Below, in pieces: positions 9,414 through 19,274 of a DNA stretch of 64,000 bases (positions within the stretch are counted from its first letter, which is position 1; each line of letters begins with the position of its first letter). Both the position numbers and the translations under genes were made by a program. The stretch comes from Rosettibacter sp964572725. Its GTDB lineage: Bacteria > Bacteroidota > Ignavibacteria > Ignavibacteriales > Melioribacteraceae. The stretch covers positions 1 through 64,000 of the forward strand of contig CAZNFW010000007.1 in NCBI GenBank assembly GCA_964572725.1. Direction: 5' to 3'. The notes beneath the pieces are model-generated. The model worked only from the letters and a program-made list of their open reading frames with translations. It ran no database searches and was not told where the DNA came from.

Positions 9414-10889
9414 ATGTTATCGTTACAACAAAAAATAGCACTACAACAAAAACTATCCCCACAGCAAATTCAGTATCAAAAATTACTTCAATTAAATACA
9501 TTAGCATTAGAACAAAGAATTAAGACTGAACTCGAGTTGAACCCGATACTTGAAGAAACAATGGAAGAAGAAGTATCGCTGGAACAACTCGAAGAAGAAA
9601 CAGAAGAGCAGGATGAAATTGTAATTGATGAAGAAGAGGAAGAAACTTATAACAGCAAGGAAGACGAATTTGATTTAGAAGATTTTATGAACGATGCAGA
9701 GTATGAGTACGAATTTGACAGATTGAACAGAAGTCAGGATGAAGAAAAATTTTATCCAGTTACACCACAAAGAAAATCTTTAAGAGACAGTTTAATTGAT
9801 CAGCTGCACATGCTCGATTTAACTGAAGAAGAGATGATACTTGGAGAAAATATAATTGGAGCGCTTGATAAAGATGGTTATTTCAAAGAAGACCTTGAAA
9901 AATTTGTAAATGATTTAAAATTATTTGAAGGAATTGATGTTGATGTTAAAAAAGCAGAAAAGGTGTTAAGCTTAATTCAAACACTTGATCCGCCGGGACT
10001 TGGTGCAAGAAATCTTCAGGAATGTCTTTTGGTTCAAATAAGAAACTCTTCTTTTGACCCTTATTATTCATATATCGCAGAAAAAATTCTTGAAAAACAT
10101 TTTGATGATTTTGTAAATAAAAGATTTGATAACATTCAAAAAAATCTTAATCTGTCAAAAGAAACACTTAAAACTGCAATTAGCATCATTCAAAAATTAA
10201 ATCCAAAACCGGGCGAAGGAAATATTGACGCGGAAGAAGTAAATCAAATTACTCCTGATTTTATTATTGAAAAAGTTGATGATAATTACATAGTTACACT
10301 TAACGATAAAAGCGTGCCTTCGGTTACAATCAGTAAAACTTATCTTGAAATGATTGAATCCAACAAAAGAAAAAGAAAAATATCTGAAAGAGACAAAGAA
10401 ACGCACAAATTCTTACGCGAAAAATTTGAGTCTGCTAAATGGTTTATTGCATCATTGCAGCAAAGAAGAAATACACTATTAAAAATCATGCAAACAATTC
10501 TTGAAAAGCAATATGAATTTTTTGAAAATGGGCCCAAGTATTTGAAGCCGATGATTTATAAAGATATTGCAGATGAGATTGGAATGGATATTTCTACAAT
10601 AAGCCGTGTTGTTAATGGTAAGTATGTTCAAAGTCCGCAAGGAATTCATGAATTAAAATATTTCTTCAGCGAAGGACTTTCTACCGACAGCGGAGATGAA
10701 ATTTCAAACAAGCATATAAAAGAACTAATTAAAGAAATATGTGAAAATGAACCAAAAGATAATCCATACAGTGATGATAAAATTGCAAGTATACTTCAGG
10801 AGAAAGGAATTCATATTGCAAGAAGAACTGTAGCAAAGTATCGTGAACAATTGAAAATTCCGATTGCTCGTCTGCGTAAAAAATTATGA
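9414..10889 (+). CDS. rpoN: RNA polymerase sigma-54 factor
   Basis: 491 residues with all three sigma-54 regions. Region I is the Gln/Leu-rich start (LSPQQIQYQKLLQLNTLALE; ELELNPILEE). A long acidic region II covers about 45-105, where runs of Glu dominate. The core-binding and HTH part follows (DPPGLGARNLQECL; IGMDISTISRVVNGKYVQSP). The RpoN box ARRTVAKYRE is near the C-terminus. It directs core polymerase to -24/-12 promoters opened by enhancer-binding ATPases. The gene lies 3 bases after DUF3109 and overlaps the next gene by 4 bases. No sigma-54 activator is encoded in this window. Confidence 0.97.
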   Translation: MLSLQQKIALQQKLSPQQIQYQKLLQLNTLALEQRIKTELELNPILEETMEEEVSLEQLEEETEEQDEIVIDEEEEETYNSKEDEFDLEDFMNDAEYEYEFDRLNRSQDEEKFYPVTPQRKSLRDSLIDQLHMLDLTEEEMILGENIIGALDKDGYFKEDLEKFVNDLKLFEGIDVDVKKAEKVLSLIQTLDPPGLGARNLQECLLVQIRNSSFDPYYSYIAEKILEKHFDDFVNKRFDNIQKNLNLSKETLKTAISIIQKLNPKPGEGNIDAEEVNQITPDFIIEKVDDNYIVTLNDKSVPSVTISKTYLEMIESNKRKRKISERDKETHKFLREKFESAKWFIASLQQRRNTLLKIMQTILEKQYEFFENGPKYLKPMIYKDIADEIGMDISTISRVVNGKYVQSPQGIHELKYFFSEGLSTDSGDEISNKHIKELIKEICENEPKDNPYSDDKIASILQEKGIHIARRTVAKYREQLKIPIARLRKKL

Positions 10890-11509
10890 TTGTCGATATT
10901 ATCTTAATTGTTCTTTTATTTTCAGTTTTTGCTTTTTCTCATTCTTTTCTTGCTTCGAGTAAAATCAAACACAAGTTAATTAATAATATTGGAGAAAAAA
11001 TTGCATTCTATCGATTATTCTACAATTTTAGTTCTATAATTTTGTTCCTTGCTTTCTACATCCTTTCTCCAAAACCAGATATATTAATTTATGACTTACA
11101 TTATCCTTTTGATATTGTTACATTTGTACTTCAAATAATTTCTTTTGGAGGATTAATCTGGTCATTAAAAGGAATTGATTTGAAAGAATTTGCAGGAATA
11201 TCGCAAATCATTAGATTTTTGAAAGGTCAATATAAAATTGAAGATGAAGATGCAAGGGAAACTTTCAGAATTATCGGGGCAGGTAAATATGTTCGGCATC
11301 CAATTTATTTTTTTTCGATTTTGTTTCTGGGATTAAGACCATCAATGGATTTATTTTATTTTGTTACATTCATTTGCATTGTAATTTATTTTTATATTGG
11401 TTCAATTTATGAAGAAAAAAAATTGATTGAAAAATACGGGTTAACTTATATGGAATATCAAAGAAAAGTTCCAAGGCTTTTCCCATATAAAATATTTTTT
11501 AGAAAATAG
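10886..11509 (+). CDS. Membrane methyltransferase-like protein (NnrU/ICMT family)
   Basis: 207 residues with about five hydrophobic segments. The N-terminal pattern AFSHSFLASSKIKHKL followed by FYRLFYNFSS resembles NnrU/MddA-type proteins. The C-terminal RHPIYFFSILFLG ... KKLIEKYGLTYMEYQRKVPR is the isoprenylcysteine-carboxyl-methyltransferase-like SAM-binding signature. Proteins of this family methylate small thiols (MddA), lipids or isoprenylcysteine; the acceptor here is not identifiable. It overlaps rpoN by 4 bases (ATGA) and is therefore translationally coupled to it. A second family member is encoded at 17985-18572. Confidence 0.75.
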   Translation: MIVDIILIVLLFSVFAFSHSFLASSKIKHKLINNIGEKIAFYRLFYNFSSIILFLAFYILSPKPDILIYDLHYPFDIVTFVLQIISFGGLIWSLKGIDLKEFAGISQIIRFLKGQYKIEDEDARETFRIIGAGKYVRHPIYFFSILFLGLRPSMDLFYFVTFICIVIYFYIGSIYEEKKLIEKYGLTYMEYQRKVPRLFPYKIFFRK

Positions 11510-11536
11510 TTCAAAAAATTTTTTTGGGAGATATAA

Positions 11537-12070
11537 ATGAAAGTTCGTTCAACAACAATAATTGGTTTAATAAAAGATGGCAAAGCTGCTCTTGGAGGCG
11601 ATGGTCAAGTAACACTTGGCAATACAGTTATGAAACACAATTCTGTTAAGATTAGAAAATTGTTGAATGGTAAAGTTTTATGCGGGTTTGCTGGTTCTAC
11701 TGCCGATGCATTTACACTTCTTGAAAGATTTGAAGAAAAACTTGAAGCTTTCAGCGGAAATGTTTACAGAGCCGTAGTTGAATTAGCAAAAGATTGGAGA
11801 ACTGATAAATATTTAAGAAGACTTGAAGCAATGCTGGCAGTTCTGTCTCAGGAAAAAGCTTTTATTGTTTCGGGCACGGGAGATGTAATTGAACCGGAAG
11901 ATAATATAGTTGCAATTGGAAGCGGCGGAATGTATGCCCTTGCTGCAGCAAAAATGTTAAAAAAATACAGCAACTTATCAGCAAAGGAAATTGTAGAAGA
12001 GGCACTTAAAACAGCAGCAGAAATTTGTATCTATACAAACGACAGAATAACTATTGAAGTTATTGAATAA
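11537..12070 (+). CDS. hslV: ATP-dependent protease HslUV, peptidase subunit
   Basis: 177 residues, the full HslV length. The N-terminus is MKVRSTTIIG: alignment with known HslV/ClpQ places the catalytic N-terminal Thr at Thr6, so a five-residue propeptide must be removed. GGDGQVTLGNTVMK, CGFAGSTADAFTLLERFE and VIEPEDNIVAIGSGG are classic family blocks. It forms the dodecameric threonine peptidase that partners HslU, encoded 18 bases downstream. A Shine-Dalgarno-like GGGAG lies about 6 bases before the start. Cytoplasmic protein quality control. Confidence 0.97.
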   Translation: MKVRSTTIIGLIKDGKAALGGDGQVTLGNTVMKHNSVKIRKLLNGKVLCGFAGSTADAFTLLERFEEKLEAFSGNVYRAVVELAKDWRTDKYLRRLEAMLAVLSQEKAFIVSGTGDVIEPEDNIVAIGSGGMYALAAAKMLKKYSNLSAKEIVEEALKTAAEICIYTNDRITIEVIE

Positions 12071-12088
12071 ATAGTTTTGGAGAATTTT

Positions 12089-13453
12089 ATGAATGACAAT
12101 TTAATGAAACAGCTTACTCCTTCACAAATAGTTAAAGAACTGGACAAATATATAATTGGACAGGACGAAGCAAAAAGAGCTGTCGCAATTGCATTGAGAA
12201 ATCGATGGCGTCGTCAAAAAGTTGAAGAAAGCATTAAAGAAGAAATAATGCCAAATAACATTATTTTAATTGGACCAACAGGAGTTGGAAAAACAGAAAT
12301 TGCAAGAAGACTTGCAAAATTAGCTGGTGCGCCCTTCGTAAAAGTGGAGGCTTCAAAATATACTGAAGTTGGCTATGTAGGAAGAGATGTTGAATCGATG
12401 ATTCGTGATTTAACAGAAATTGCAGTTAATATGGTCCGATCAGAAAAAACTCTTGAAGTTAAAGAAAAAGCAGAAAGAATGGCAGAAGAAAAAATTCTCG
12501 ATTATTTAATTCCACCGGTTAAAAAATCGGTTAAAGTTGAAGATGAAAATGGAGAGAACGAAGAAATTCGTAATGAAAGAACAAGAGAATGGATGAGAGA
12601 AAAGCTGCGTAATGGAGAACTTGATGAAAGAATGATAGAATTTGATGTTTCAACTCCAGCATTCGGCATGCAGGTACTTGGCCCAATGGGAATGGATGAT
12701 ATTACAATGAATCTTCAGGATATGCTGAGCAGCATGATTCCTAAAAAGAAAAAGAAAAGAAAAACCACAATCAAAGAAGCCCGTCAGATTCTTGCACAGG
12801 AAGAAGCAGAAAAATTAATTGATATGGAAGCAGTTCAGCGGGAAGCAATTCAACGCGTTCAGGAATCGGGAATTGTATTCATCGATGAAATAGATAAAAT
12901 TGCAGGAAGCAAAAGTACTCATGGTCCAGATGTTTCCCGCGAAGGTGTACAAAGAGACTTGCTTCCAATTGTTGAAGGTTCTACTGTAAATACCAAATAT
13001 GGACCTGTAAAAACAGAACACATCTTATTCATTGCTTCAGGAGCATTTCATGTGTCCAAACCATCAGATTTAATTCCAGAACTTCAGGGCAGATTTCCAA
13101 TACGTGTTGAACTGAAAAGTTTAACGGAAGAGGATTTTATTAAAATTCTTACTCTGCCCGAAAATGCACTTCTAAAACAATATGCTGCTTTGCTTCAAAC
13201 TGAAGGCGTTCAAATTGAATTTACTGACGAAGCTATTAAAGAAATTGCAAGAACAGCTGCACTTGTGAACGAACAGGTTGAAAATATTGGTGCAAGAAGA
13301 CTGCATACAATTTTAACAACATTATTGGAAGATATTTTATTTGATGTGCCAGATAAAAAGCCAGAATCAAAAATTAAAATTACAGGTGATATGGTTAAGC
13401 AGAAGTTAGATAAAATTGTTAAGAACAGAGACCTTAGCAAATATATTCTTTAA
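12089..13453 (+). CDS. hslU: ATP-dependent protease HslUV, ATPase subunit
   Basis: 454 residues from the ATG at 12089. GGAG is 6 bases upstream of this ATG and would fall inside the gene if the in-frame TTG at 12077 were used. Visible features: KYIIGQDEAKRAVAIALRNR at the N-terminus, Walker A GPTGVGKTEIARRLA, the GYVGRDVESMIRDL pore-loop region, an inserted I-domain with a basic stretch (PKKKKKRKT), Walker B IVFIDEIDKI, and the AAA+ sensor region GARRLHTILTTLLEDI. The C-terminal LSKYIL is the tail that activates HslV. Unfoldase of the HslUV complex, in an operon with hslV. Confidence 0.97.
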   Translation: MNDNLMKQLTPSQIVKELDKYIIGQDEAKRAVAIALRNRWRRQKVEESIKEEIMPNNIILIGPTGVGKTEIARRLAKLAGAPFVKVEASKYTEVGYVGRDVESMIRDLTEIAVNMVRSEKTLEVKEKAERMAEEKILDYLIPPVKKSVKVEDENGENEEIRNERTREWMREKLRNGELDERMIEFDVSTPAFGMQVLGPMGMDDITMNLQDMLSSMIPKKKKKRKTTIKEARQILAQEEAEKLIDMEAVQREAIQRVQESGIVFIDEIDKIAGSKSTHGPDVSREGVQRDLLPIVEGSTVNTKYGPVKTEHILFIASGAFHVSKPSDLIPELQGRFPIRVELKSLTEEDFIKILTLPENALLKQYAALLQTEGVQIEFTDEAIKEIARTAALVNEQVENIGARRLHTILTTLLEDILFDVPDKKPESKIKITGDMVKQKLDKIVKNRDLSKYIL

Positions 13454-13474
13454 TTGTTTTATTAGAGAATTGAT

Positions 13475-14128
13475 ATGAGAAATAAATTCTTTTATCTCCT
13501 TCCGATATTATTTTTATTTATTTCCTGCAATTCAACTGATACGGCGATAATAGTTGTAAATCTTGATGCTGCTAAAAATGCTGTACAAAATTATTATGAA
13601 TCGGGACTTTATGACTATGAATGTTCTAAAATAATTGATGATGCTATTAATCATATAAATAAAATCAAAATAAATGAAAATTCAGCTGTTGTCTTTGATA
13701 TTGACGAAACAGCCCTTTCTAATTATGAACATATAAAATCATTAGGTTTTGGATTTATAATGGATTTATGGAACAACTGGATTAAAGAAGGAAAAGCAAA
13801 AGCAATTAAAGAAACCAAAAGATTTTATGATTATCTTATTTCAAAAAATGTTCATATTATTTTTATCTCTGGCAGATATGAAGAAGTAAGAGATGCAACA
13901 ATAAATAATCTAATTGAACAGGGCTACACAAAATTCGATACAGTAATAACAAGAACAAAAGAAGAACATAATATTCCAGCTGCAGAGTTTAAAGCAATGA
14001 AAAGAGAAGAACTTGTGAAAAAAAGCTATGAAATTATTGCAAATGTTGGTGACCAGTGGAGTGATTTGGTTGGAGGAAATTCAGGCTACAAAATTAAACT
14101 TCCAAATTATTTGTATTTGATTGATTGA
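13475..14128 (+). CDS. HAD-superfamily acid phosphatase lipoprotein (class B/C type)
   Basis: 217 residues with a lipoprotein signal (FYLLPILFLFISCNS). The HAD nucleophile motif is VVFDIDETALSNYEH near residue 70, which matches the DxDET form of class B/C acid phosphatases and lipoprotein e(P4). Motif II is IIFISGRYEEVRD and the third motif is NVGDQWSDLVGG. These enzymes hydrolyse phosphomonoesters, often nucleotides, in the periplasm or at the outer membrane. It follows hslU by 21 bases and may share its transcript, with no evident functional link to proteolysis. Confidence 0.88.
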   Translation: MRNKFFYLLPILFLFISCNSTDTAIIVVNLDAAKNAVQNYYESGLYDYECSKIIDDAINHINKIKINENSAVVFDIDETALSNYEHIKSLGFGFIMDLWNNWIKEGKAKAIKETKRFYDYLISKNVHIIFISGRYEEVRDATINNLIEQGYTKFDTVITRTKEEHNIPAAEFKAMKREELVKKSYEIIANVGDQWSDLVGGNSGYKIKLPNYLYLID

Positions 14129-14147
14129 CTTCAACAAGATATAGATT

Positions 14148-14186
14148 AATTATAGAAAGAAATAATTAGAAGTTTTCTCTATAATT
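14148..14186. terminator. Weak AT-rich inverted repeat between convergent genes
   Basis: AATTATAGA (14148-14156) pairs with TCTATAATT (14178-14186). It lies between the phosphatase (plus) and uvrB (minus) 3' ends. The stem is AT-only apart from one G-C pair and there is no clear U-tract, so the terminator call is tentative. Confidence 0.25.
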
Positions 14187-14258
14187 TGAAAAAGATTGCT
14201 GTATTGGCAATTGTAAAGAGTAAATAAAATTGAATTTGGGAAACAGTAAATAATGCTT

Positions 14259-16274
14259 TTATTTAATCAGTTTCTTTAATTTTTCAATTTCATCTCGTAG
14301 ATAAGCTGCTCGTTCGAATTCAAGGTCACGTGCTGCTGCATACATTTCTTCTGTCATCTGGTCAATTAGCTCCTGTCGTTGTTCGTTTGACATGTATTTT
14401 ATTACTGGTTCAACAACTTTTAGCATTGTTGCTTCTTCTCTTTCATAATCTTTTCTTCTAACATCTGCAATCGAAGTTGACGAGAGAATTTCTTCAACGC
14501 TTTTATAAATTGTTTTTGGAGTAATTCCGTGTTTTTCATTGTATTCTTGTTGAAGTTTCCTTCTTCTGTTTGTTTCTTCAATTGTTTTACGCATAGATTC
14601 TGTAATTGTATCGGCATACATAATTACTTTACCATTAACATTTCGTGCGGTTCTGCCTGCTGTTTGCATAAGTGAACGTTCGCTTCTTAAAAAACCTTCT
14701 TTATCTGCATCAAGTATTGCAACTAATGAAACTTCCGGCAAATCAAGACCTTCACGAAGCAAGTTTACACCAACGAGTACATCAAAATCTCCCATTCTTA
14801 AATCACGAATTATTTCAACTCTTTCAAGTGCATCAATATCGCTGTGAATATAACGAACTTTAATATTCAATTTATCGAGATAATCAGTTAAATCTTCTGC
14901 CATTTTTTTTGTTAAAGTTGTAACTAGCACTCTTTCATTTTGTGCAACTCTTTTTCTAATTTCACCAATTAAATCATCAATCTGTCCTTTAACGGGACGG
15001 ACTTCAATTTCCGGGTCAATTAATCCAGTTGGACGAATAATTTGCTCAACATAAGAACCTCCACTTTTTTCGAGTTCGTAATCTCCCGGTGTTGCACTAA
15101 CATAAATTACCTGATTAATCATTTCCTCAAATTCTTCAAATTTTAGAGGACGGTTATCCAAAGCTGAAGGTAAACGAAATCCATATTCAACAAGAGTTTC
15201 TTTTCGTGACCTGTCTCCGTTATACATTCCTCGAATCTGAGGAATTGTAACATGAGATTCATCAATAATCAAAAGATAATCTTTTGGGAAATAATCAAAC
15301 AGGCAATATGGACGAGAACCCGGCGGTCTGCCATCAAGATGTCGTGAATAATTTTCTATCCCTGAACAATATCCAATTTCTCTCATCATCTCAATATCAA
15401 ATTTTGTTCTCTGTTCCAGTCTTTGTGCTTCAACATATTTTTCCTGGGACCAGAAATATTGTAATCTTTCCTTAAGCTCTTCTTCAATTGACTGAATGGC
15501 ACGGTTAATTTGGTCTTTTGTTGTAACAAAATATTTAGCAGGATAAATTGGCACCGATTCAACTTCTTTAATTACTTTTCCTGTTAATGAATCAATAATT
15601 GAGAGCCTTTCAATTTCATCTCCCCAAAATTCAACACGCACAGCTTCTTCGTATTGATATGCAGGAATTATTTCAATTACATCTCCTCGTGCTCTAAATG
15701 AACCTCTTGAAAATTCGGCATCATTTCTTGTGTAATAAATATCTATTAAATCTCTCATTAATTTTTTTCGTTCAATTGTCTGTCCTTTTCTTAGGAATAA
15801 AATTTGTCGGGCATATTCGTCAGGTGCTCCAATTCCATAAATGCATGAAACGCTTGCAACAATTATTACATCTCTTCTTCCTTCAATTAATGCTGTAGTG
15901 GCTTTCAGTCTTAATCTATCTATTTCTTCATTTATTGAAAAATCTTTTTCAATATATAAATCTCTCTTAACCACATAAGCTTCTGGCTGATAATAATCAT
16001 AGTAACTTATAAAAAACTCAACAGCATTATTTGGAAAGAAAGATTTGAATTCTGAATACAACTGTGCTGCAAGGGTTTTATTATGAGAAATTACAAGTGT
16101 TGGTTTATTAATTTCTTTGATTACATGAGACATTGTAAAAGTTTTTCCGCTTCCCGTAACACCGAGAAGCACTTGATGTTTTAATCCTTTTCTTAATCCC
16201 TCTACAAGTTCTTTAATGGCTTTTGGCTGATCACCCGCTGGCTGATAATTTGAGACTAATTCAAAGTTTTTCAT
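14259..16274 (-). CDS. uvrB: UvrABC excinuclease subunit B
   Basis: 671 residues, full length. Walker A is GVTGSGKTFTMSHV near residue 40; the YYDYYQPEAYV beta-hairpin used for strand separation follows. Later blocks include FDYFPKDYLLIIDESHVTIP, the helicase motif GVNLLREGLDLPEVSLVAIL and AGRTARN. A C-terminal UVR motif (AAARDLEFERAAYLRDEIEK) for UvrC binding is present. UvrB verifies damage in nucleotide excision repair with UvrA and UvrC, neither of which is in this window. It stands alone on the minus strand, 123 bases after the amidase gene. Confidence 0.98.
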   Translation of the reverse strand: MKNFELVSNYQPAGDQPKAIKELVEGLRKGLKHQVLLGVTGSGKTFTMSHVIKEINKPTLVISHNKTLAAQLYSEFKSFFPNNAVEFFISYYDYYQPEAYVVKRDLYIEKDFSINEEIDRLRLKATTALIEGRRDVIIVASVSCIYGIGAPDEYARQILFLRKGQTIERKKLMRDLIDIYYTRNDAEFSRGSFRARGDVIEIIPAYQYEEAVRVEFWGDEIERLSIIDSLTGKVIKEVESVPIYPAKYFVTTKDQINRAIQSIEEELKERLQYFWSQEKYVEAQRLEQRTKFDIEMMREIGYCSGIENYSRHLDGRPPGSRPYCLFDYFPKDYLLIIDESHVTIPQIRGMYNGDRSRKETLVEYGFRLPSALDNRPLKFEEFEEMINQVIYVSATPGDYELEKSGGSYVEQIIRPTGLIDPEIEVRPVKGQIDDLIGEIRKRVAQNERVLVTTLTKKMAEDLTDYLDKLNIKVRYIHSDIDALERVEIIRDLRMGDFDVLVGVNLLREGLDLPEVSLVAILDADKEGFLRSERSLMQTAGRTARNVNGKVIMYADTITESMRKTIEETNRRRKLQQEYNEKHGITPKTIYKSVEEILSSTSIADVRRKDYEREEATMLKVVEPVIKYMSNEQRQELIDQMTEEMYAAARDLEFERAAYLRDEIEKLKKLIK

Positions 16275-16397
16275 AATATTATTTTATTAAAGTGTAAACA
16301 TTAATATAAAAAATCATAACAAAACATTTTAAAAATCGAAAGAGAAAAATTTGGAATAATTAAAGGAGGAATCTATTATTCAAATAAATTATAGGAT

Positions 16398-17978
16398 TTA
16401 ATTTTTTTCTTCGCTTTTAGAAAGAATATCAATTTCTTTGTCGTAAATTTCTTTGTACTTTACAATTGCATTAAATATTGCTCTGGCAATTTCATTTTGA
16501 CCAGAATGACTTTTTAAGTAAGCTTCATCTTTTTTATTTGAAAGATAACCTGTTTCAATTAATACCGATGGCATTGATGCTCCTACGAGAACAAAAAAAC
16601 CTGCCTGCTTAAGTCCATTTGAAGGAATTTTTACTGTGTTTTTCCATTCACTGTTTAATAAATCTGAAAACATTTCTGAATATCTCATGTATTGTGAATG
16701 AGCCATAGTAACAAGTATAAAATTTTCATCTGTTAATTTCTGATACCGCTGAGGATTGTCTTCATATTTTATTACACTGTTTTCAAATTCTGCTATTTCA
16801 ATTGCTTCTTTAGTTCTGCCCGGTCTCAAAAGATAAACTTCGAAACCTCCGTTCGAAATATTTTTTTGAGGGGTAGAATTGCAATGAATAGAAATAAAAA
16901 GTTTTCCACCAGCTTCGTTGGCAATTTTTCCACGTTTATATAATTCAATAAATTCATCTGACTTTCTTGTATAAATTACTTTGACTGAAGGCAAATTTTT
17001 TTCAAGTAGTTTGCCAAGTTTAAGAGCAATTTGAAGATTTATATCTTTTTCTTTTACTCCAGTAATTCCTATTGCGCCAGGGTCCTTGCCGCCATGCCCT
17101 GCATCAATTACAACTGCATCGAACTGCCACTTTGTTTTGTTGCTAACTTTTATTCTTTCAATAAAATTTTTATTATGAATTGTAATAATGATGTCATTTG
17201 TTTCTTCGTCTTGAAGAATTTCTGTAGTGGAGTAACCTTCATTTAAAGAAAATTCAAATTGACTATTTTGCGCTGATGTTATTGTTAATTTACATTCTTT
17301 GATAAGTCCTACAGGAACGATGTTTTTGATAATTTCAGGATTTATGCTTGCATTTACAAAAAAAACATATAATACATTATTGTGAATGGAGTGACGAGGC
17401 AAAATAATTTTCTTTTTTGCCGTAAATCGAATTAGTGTACCATTAATTTTTTCTTCAATAGAAATTTCATTAATGTCGTATTTAGAATTTTGTTCTACAA
17501 GTTTACTTAAATCTATTTGATTTTGATTATTGGTGGTTCTATCGCGAATTGATAAAGTTCTTGTGCTCGAATGAAAAACAAAATTTTTACCACTCGCAGC
17601 AGTTAAATATTCTGTCATTAAGCCTATTGGGATGAAAACATCATTATTAATTAGAAGAGTATATAATGGAAGTTGATAAACTGATTGAGAGTTATTTTCT
17701 TTATTGATTAAAACAATAAAATTATTTTTTGCAGTTAATCTGAGTATATAATTCTGAAATTTTAATTCTATTTTGTGGGTTTCTGAATTATAATAAAAAT
17801 TTACTGATAAGATTTCTGCTAATTCTTTAGAAGAAACAAAGATATTGCCATTTTTTGAAACATAAGAAAGGGATGATTTTTCGTTATTAATTTCGACGGA
17901 AATTTTTAATAGTCTTTGAGAATAAATACCATAATTTGAAATCAACAAAAAAAATAAAATTAATTTGAAAAGCCTCAT
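16398..17978 (-). CDS. N-acetylmuramoyl-L-alanine amidase (AmiC-like) with N-terminal copper-amine-oxidase-like and AMIN-like domains
   Basis: 526 residues with a signal peptide (LILFFLLISNYGIYS). Residues about 25-150 resemble the copper-amine-oxidase N-terminal-like repeat (NIFVSSKELAEILSVNFYYN; NDVFIPIGLMTEYL), a wall- or polymer-binding module. An AMIN-like beta domain occupies about 160-280. The catalytic Amidase_3 domain starts near 290 with AVVIDAGHGGKDPGAIG and continues with GVKEKDINLQIALKLG, FISIHCNSTP and VLIETGYLSN, which supply the zinc ligands and the catalytic Glu. It cleaves the amide bond between MurNAc and the stem peptide in the periplasm. The membrane methyltransferase gene is 6 bases upstream, so they are probably co-transcribed. 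Confidence 0.92.
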   Translation of the reverse strand: MRLFKLILFFLLISNYGIYSQRLLKISVEINNEKSSLSYVSKNGNIFVSSKELAEILSVNFYYNSETHKIELKFQNYILRLTAKNNFIVLINKENNSQSVYQLPLYTLLINNDVFIPIGLMTEYLTAASGKNFVFHSSTRTLSIRDRTTNNQNQIDLSKLVEQNSKYDINEISIEEKINGTLIRFTAKKKIILPRHSIHNNVLYVFFVNASINPEIIKNIVPVGLIKECKLTITSAQNSQFEFSLNEGYSTTEILQDEETNDIIITIHNKNFIERIKVSNKTKWQFDAVVIDAGHGGKDPGAIGITGVKEKDINLQIALKLGKLLEKNLPSVKVIYTRKSDEFIELYKRGKIANEAGGKLFISIHCNSTPQKNISNGGFEVYLLRPGRTKEAIEIAEFENSVIKYEDNPQRYQKLTDENFILVTMAHSQYMRYSEMFSDLLNSEWKNTVKIPSNGLKQAGFFVLVGASMPSVLIETGYLSNKKDEAYLKSHSGQNEIARAIFNAIVKYKEIYDKEIDILSKSEEKN

Positions 17979-17984
17979 AAAATT

Positions 17985-18572
17985 TTATCCAATAAATGGA
18001 ATGAAAAAGCCGCTTTGTTTTTTATAATTAATAAATTCTTCCTTAAAATATTTTTCAAGTAATTTATCTTCGTAACGAGCCCGCAAAACAAAAAGTGGCA
18101 GCTCAACTAAAACTACAATTGGAACTATTAAATAATTAAACAAAGCAATTCCTGCTCCAATGTCACTTAGTATTTGACAGAGATATTGAGGGTGTCTGAT
18201 AAATTTGTATAAGCCACTATTTATTAATTTATGCTCTTTAAGTATAACAATATCCTGTGTGTAATAATTTCCAAGAGATTTAAAAGCAGAGACTTGAAGC
18301 CACGAAAAAGTAATGAACACTATTAGCCCAGCAATTCTAAACATTTGATATTTTTCATCATTTTTAATTGATAGATTTCCCAAATCAAAAATTCCAAGAA
18401 TAATAAGAATTAAAATTAAAGCAGAAATATTAGGTGGCAGTTTTTGAAGATATGTATGAGGTCTTTCAATTACTTTAGTAACAGAAGTTCTTAAGCCTTT
18501 TTTTGCCCCGCTCCAATTTGCACTAATTGTGGCTATTAGATTAATGATAATTAATAAATTAATTGGATCCAT
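17985..18572 (-). CDS. Isoprenylcysteine carboxyl methyltransferase-like membrane protein
   Basis: 195 residues with four to five hydrophobic helices. The C-terminal half carries KFIRHPQYLCQILSDIG and RARYEDKLLEKYFKEEFINY, the SAM-binding signature of the ICMT/phospholipid-methyltransferase superfamily. The methyl acceptor is unknown. It is the first gene of a two-gene unit with the cell-wall amidase, 6 bases apart. The 168 bases upstream are shared with the divergent pilin-like operon. Confidence 0.75.
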   Translation of the reverse strand: MDPINLLIIINLIATISANWSGAKKGLRTSVTKVIERPHTYLQKLPPNISALILILIILGIFDLGNLSIKNDEKYQMFRIAGLIVFITFSWLQVSAFKSLGNYYTQDIVILKEHKLINSGLYKFIRHPQYLCQILSDIGAGIALFNYLIVPIVVLVELPLFVLRARYEDKLLEKYFKEEFINYKKQSGFFIPFIG

Positions 18573-18740
18573 ATTTAAATCACTTTTTAATTTGGGAAAT
18601 AAATACCAGTTAAAATTACATATAGATTATAAATTTCTTTTCATTTTGAACAAAATCACATTAATTTATAATAGCATAATATTTGTATAGCAATAATAGT
18701 GTATTTTATTTAATTTTTATATGAGTCATTAGGTGTTGTT

Positions 18741-19274
18741 ATGAATACTGGTCAAATGTTAATAACAATTGGTGCGATATTCCTTTTAAGTACGGTCATA
18801 CTTACTGTAAACAGAGGATTTTTAACAACTAATACAACAATGATTACCAATCGTTATGGAATTATGGCAACTTCATTAGCAACATCAATGATTGAGAGGG
18901 CAATAAGCAAAGCCTTTGATGAAAAAACAGATACAACTGAAGTAACAAATGAAAGCCAATTAACTTTGCCTCAGAATTTGGGGCTAGATGCCGGAGAGTC
19001 CAGAAATAACCCGAATTTATTAGATGATTTTGATGATTATAATTGTTACAGATATGTTCCTCATATAGATTCAATACAAATTGACCCTATGGACCCGAAA
19101 AAAAAGCTTTATTTTAATACATACTGCAGTGTTGATTATGTCAGCGACAGCGATCCTAATAAAGTAAGTACAGTCAGAACATGGCATAAAAGATTACAGG
19201 TTTTAGTAACAAGTTCAGCAATGGAAGATACTATCAGAATGTCAACAATTTATAGTTACTGGAACTTTAAATAA
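18741..19274 (+). CDS. Minor-pilin-like membrane-anchored protein, first of three
   Basis: 177 residues, not recognised as a named family. After a four-residue leader ending in Gly (MNTG) comes a single hydrophobic helix, QMLITIGAIFLLSTVILTV, then a soluble domain of about 150 residues with a Thr/Asn-rich surface. The short leader plus N-terminal helix is the architecture of type IV pilins and pseudopilins, but the usual Glu5 is missing. The next gene starts on its last base (overlap of 1), and a third gene follows, so the three are one operon. Context with a PilW-like and a PilX-like product suggests a minor pilin or pseudopilin. Its own sequence alone would not prove this. Confidence 0.55.
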   Translation: MNTGQMLITIGAIFLLSTVILTVNRGFLTTNTTMITNRYGIMATSLATSMIERAISKAFDEKTDTTEVTNESQLTLPQNLGLDAGESRNNPNLLDDFDDYNCYRYVPHIDSIQIDPMDPKKKLYFNTYCSVDYVSDSDPNKVSTVRTWHKRLQVLVTSSAMEDTIRMSTIYSYWNFK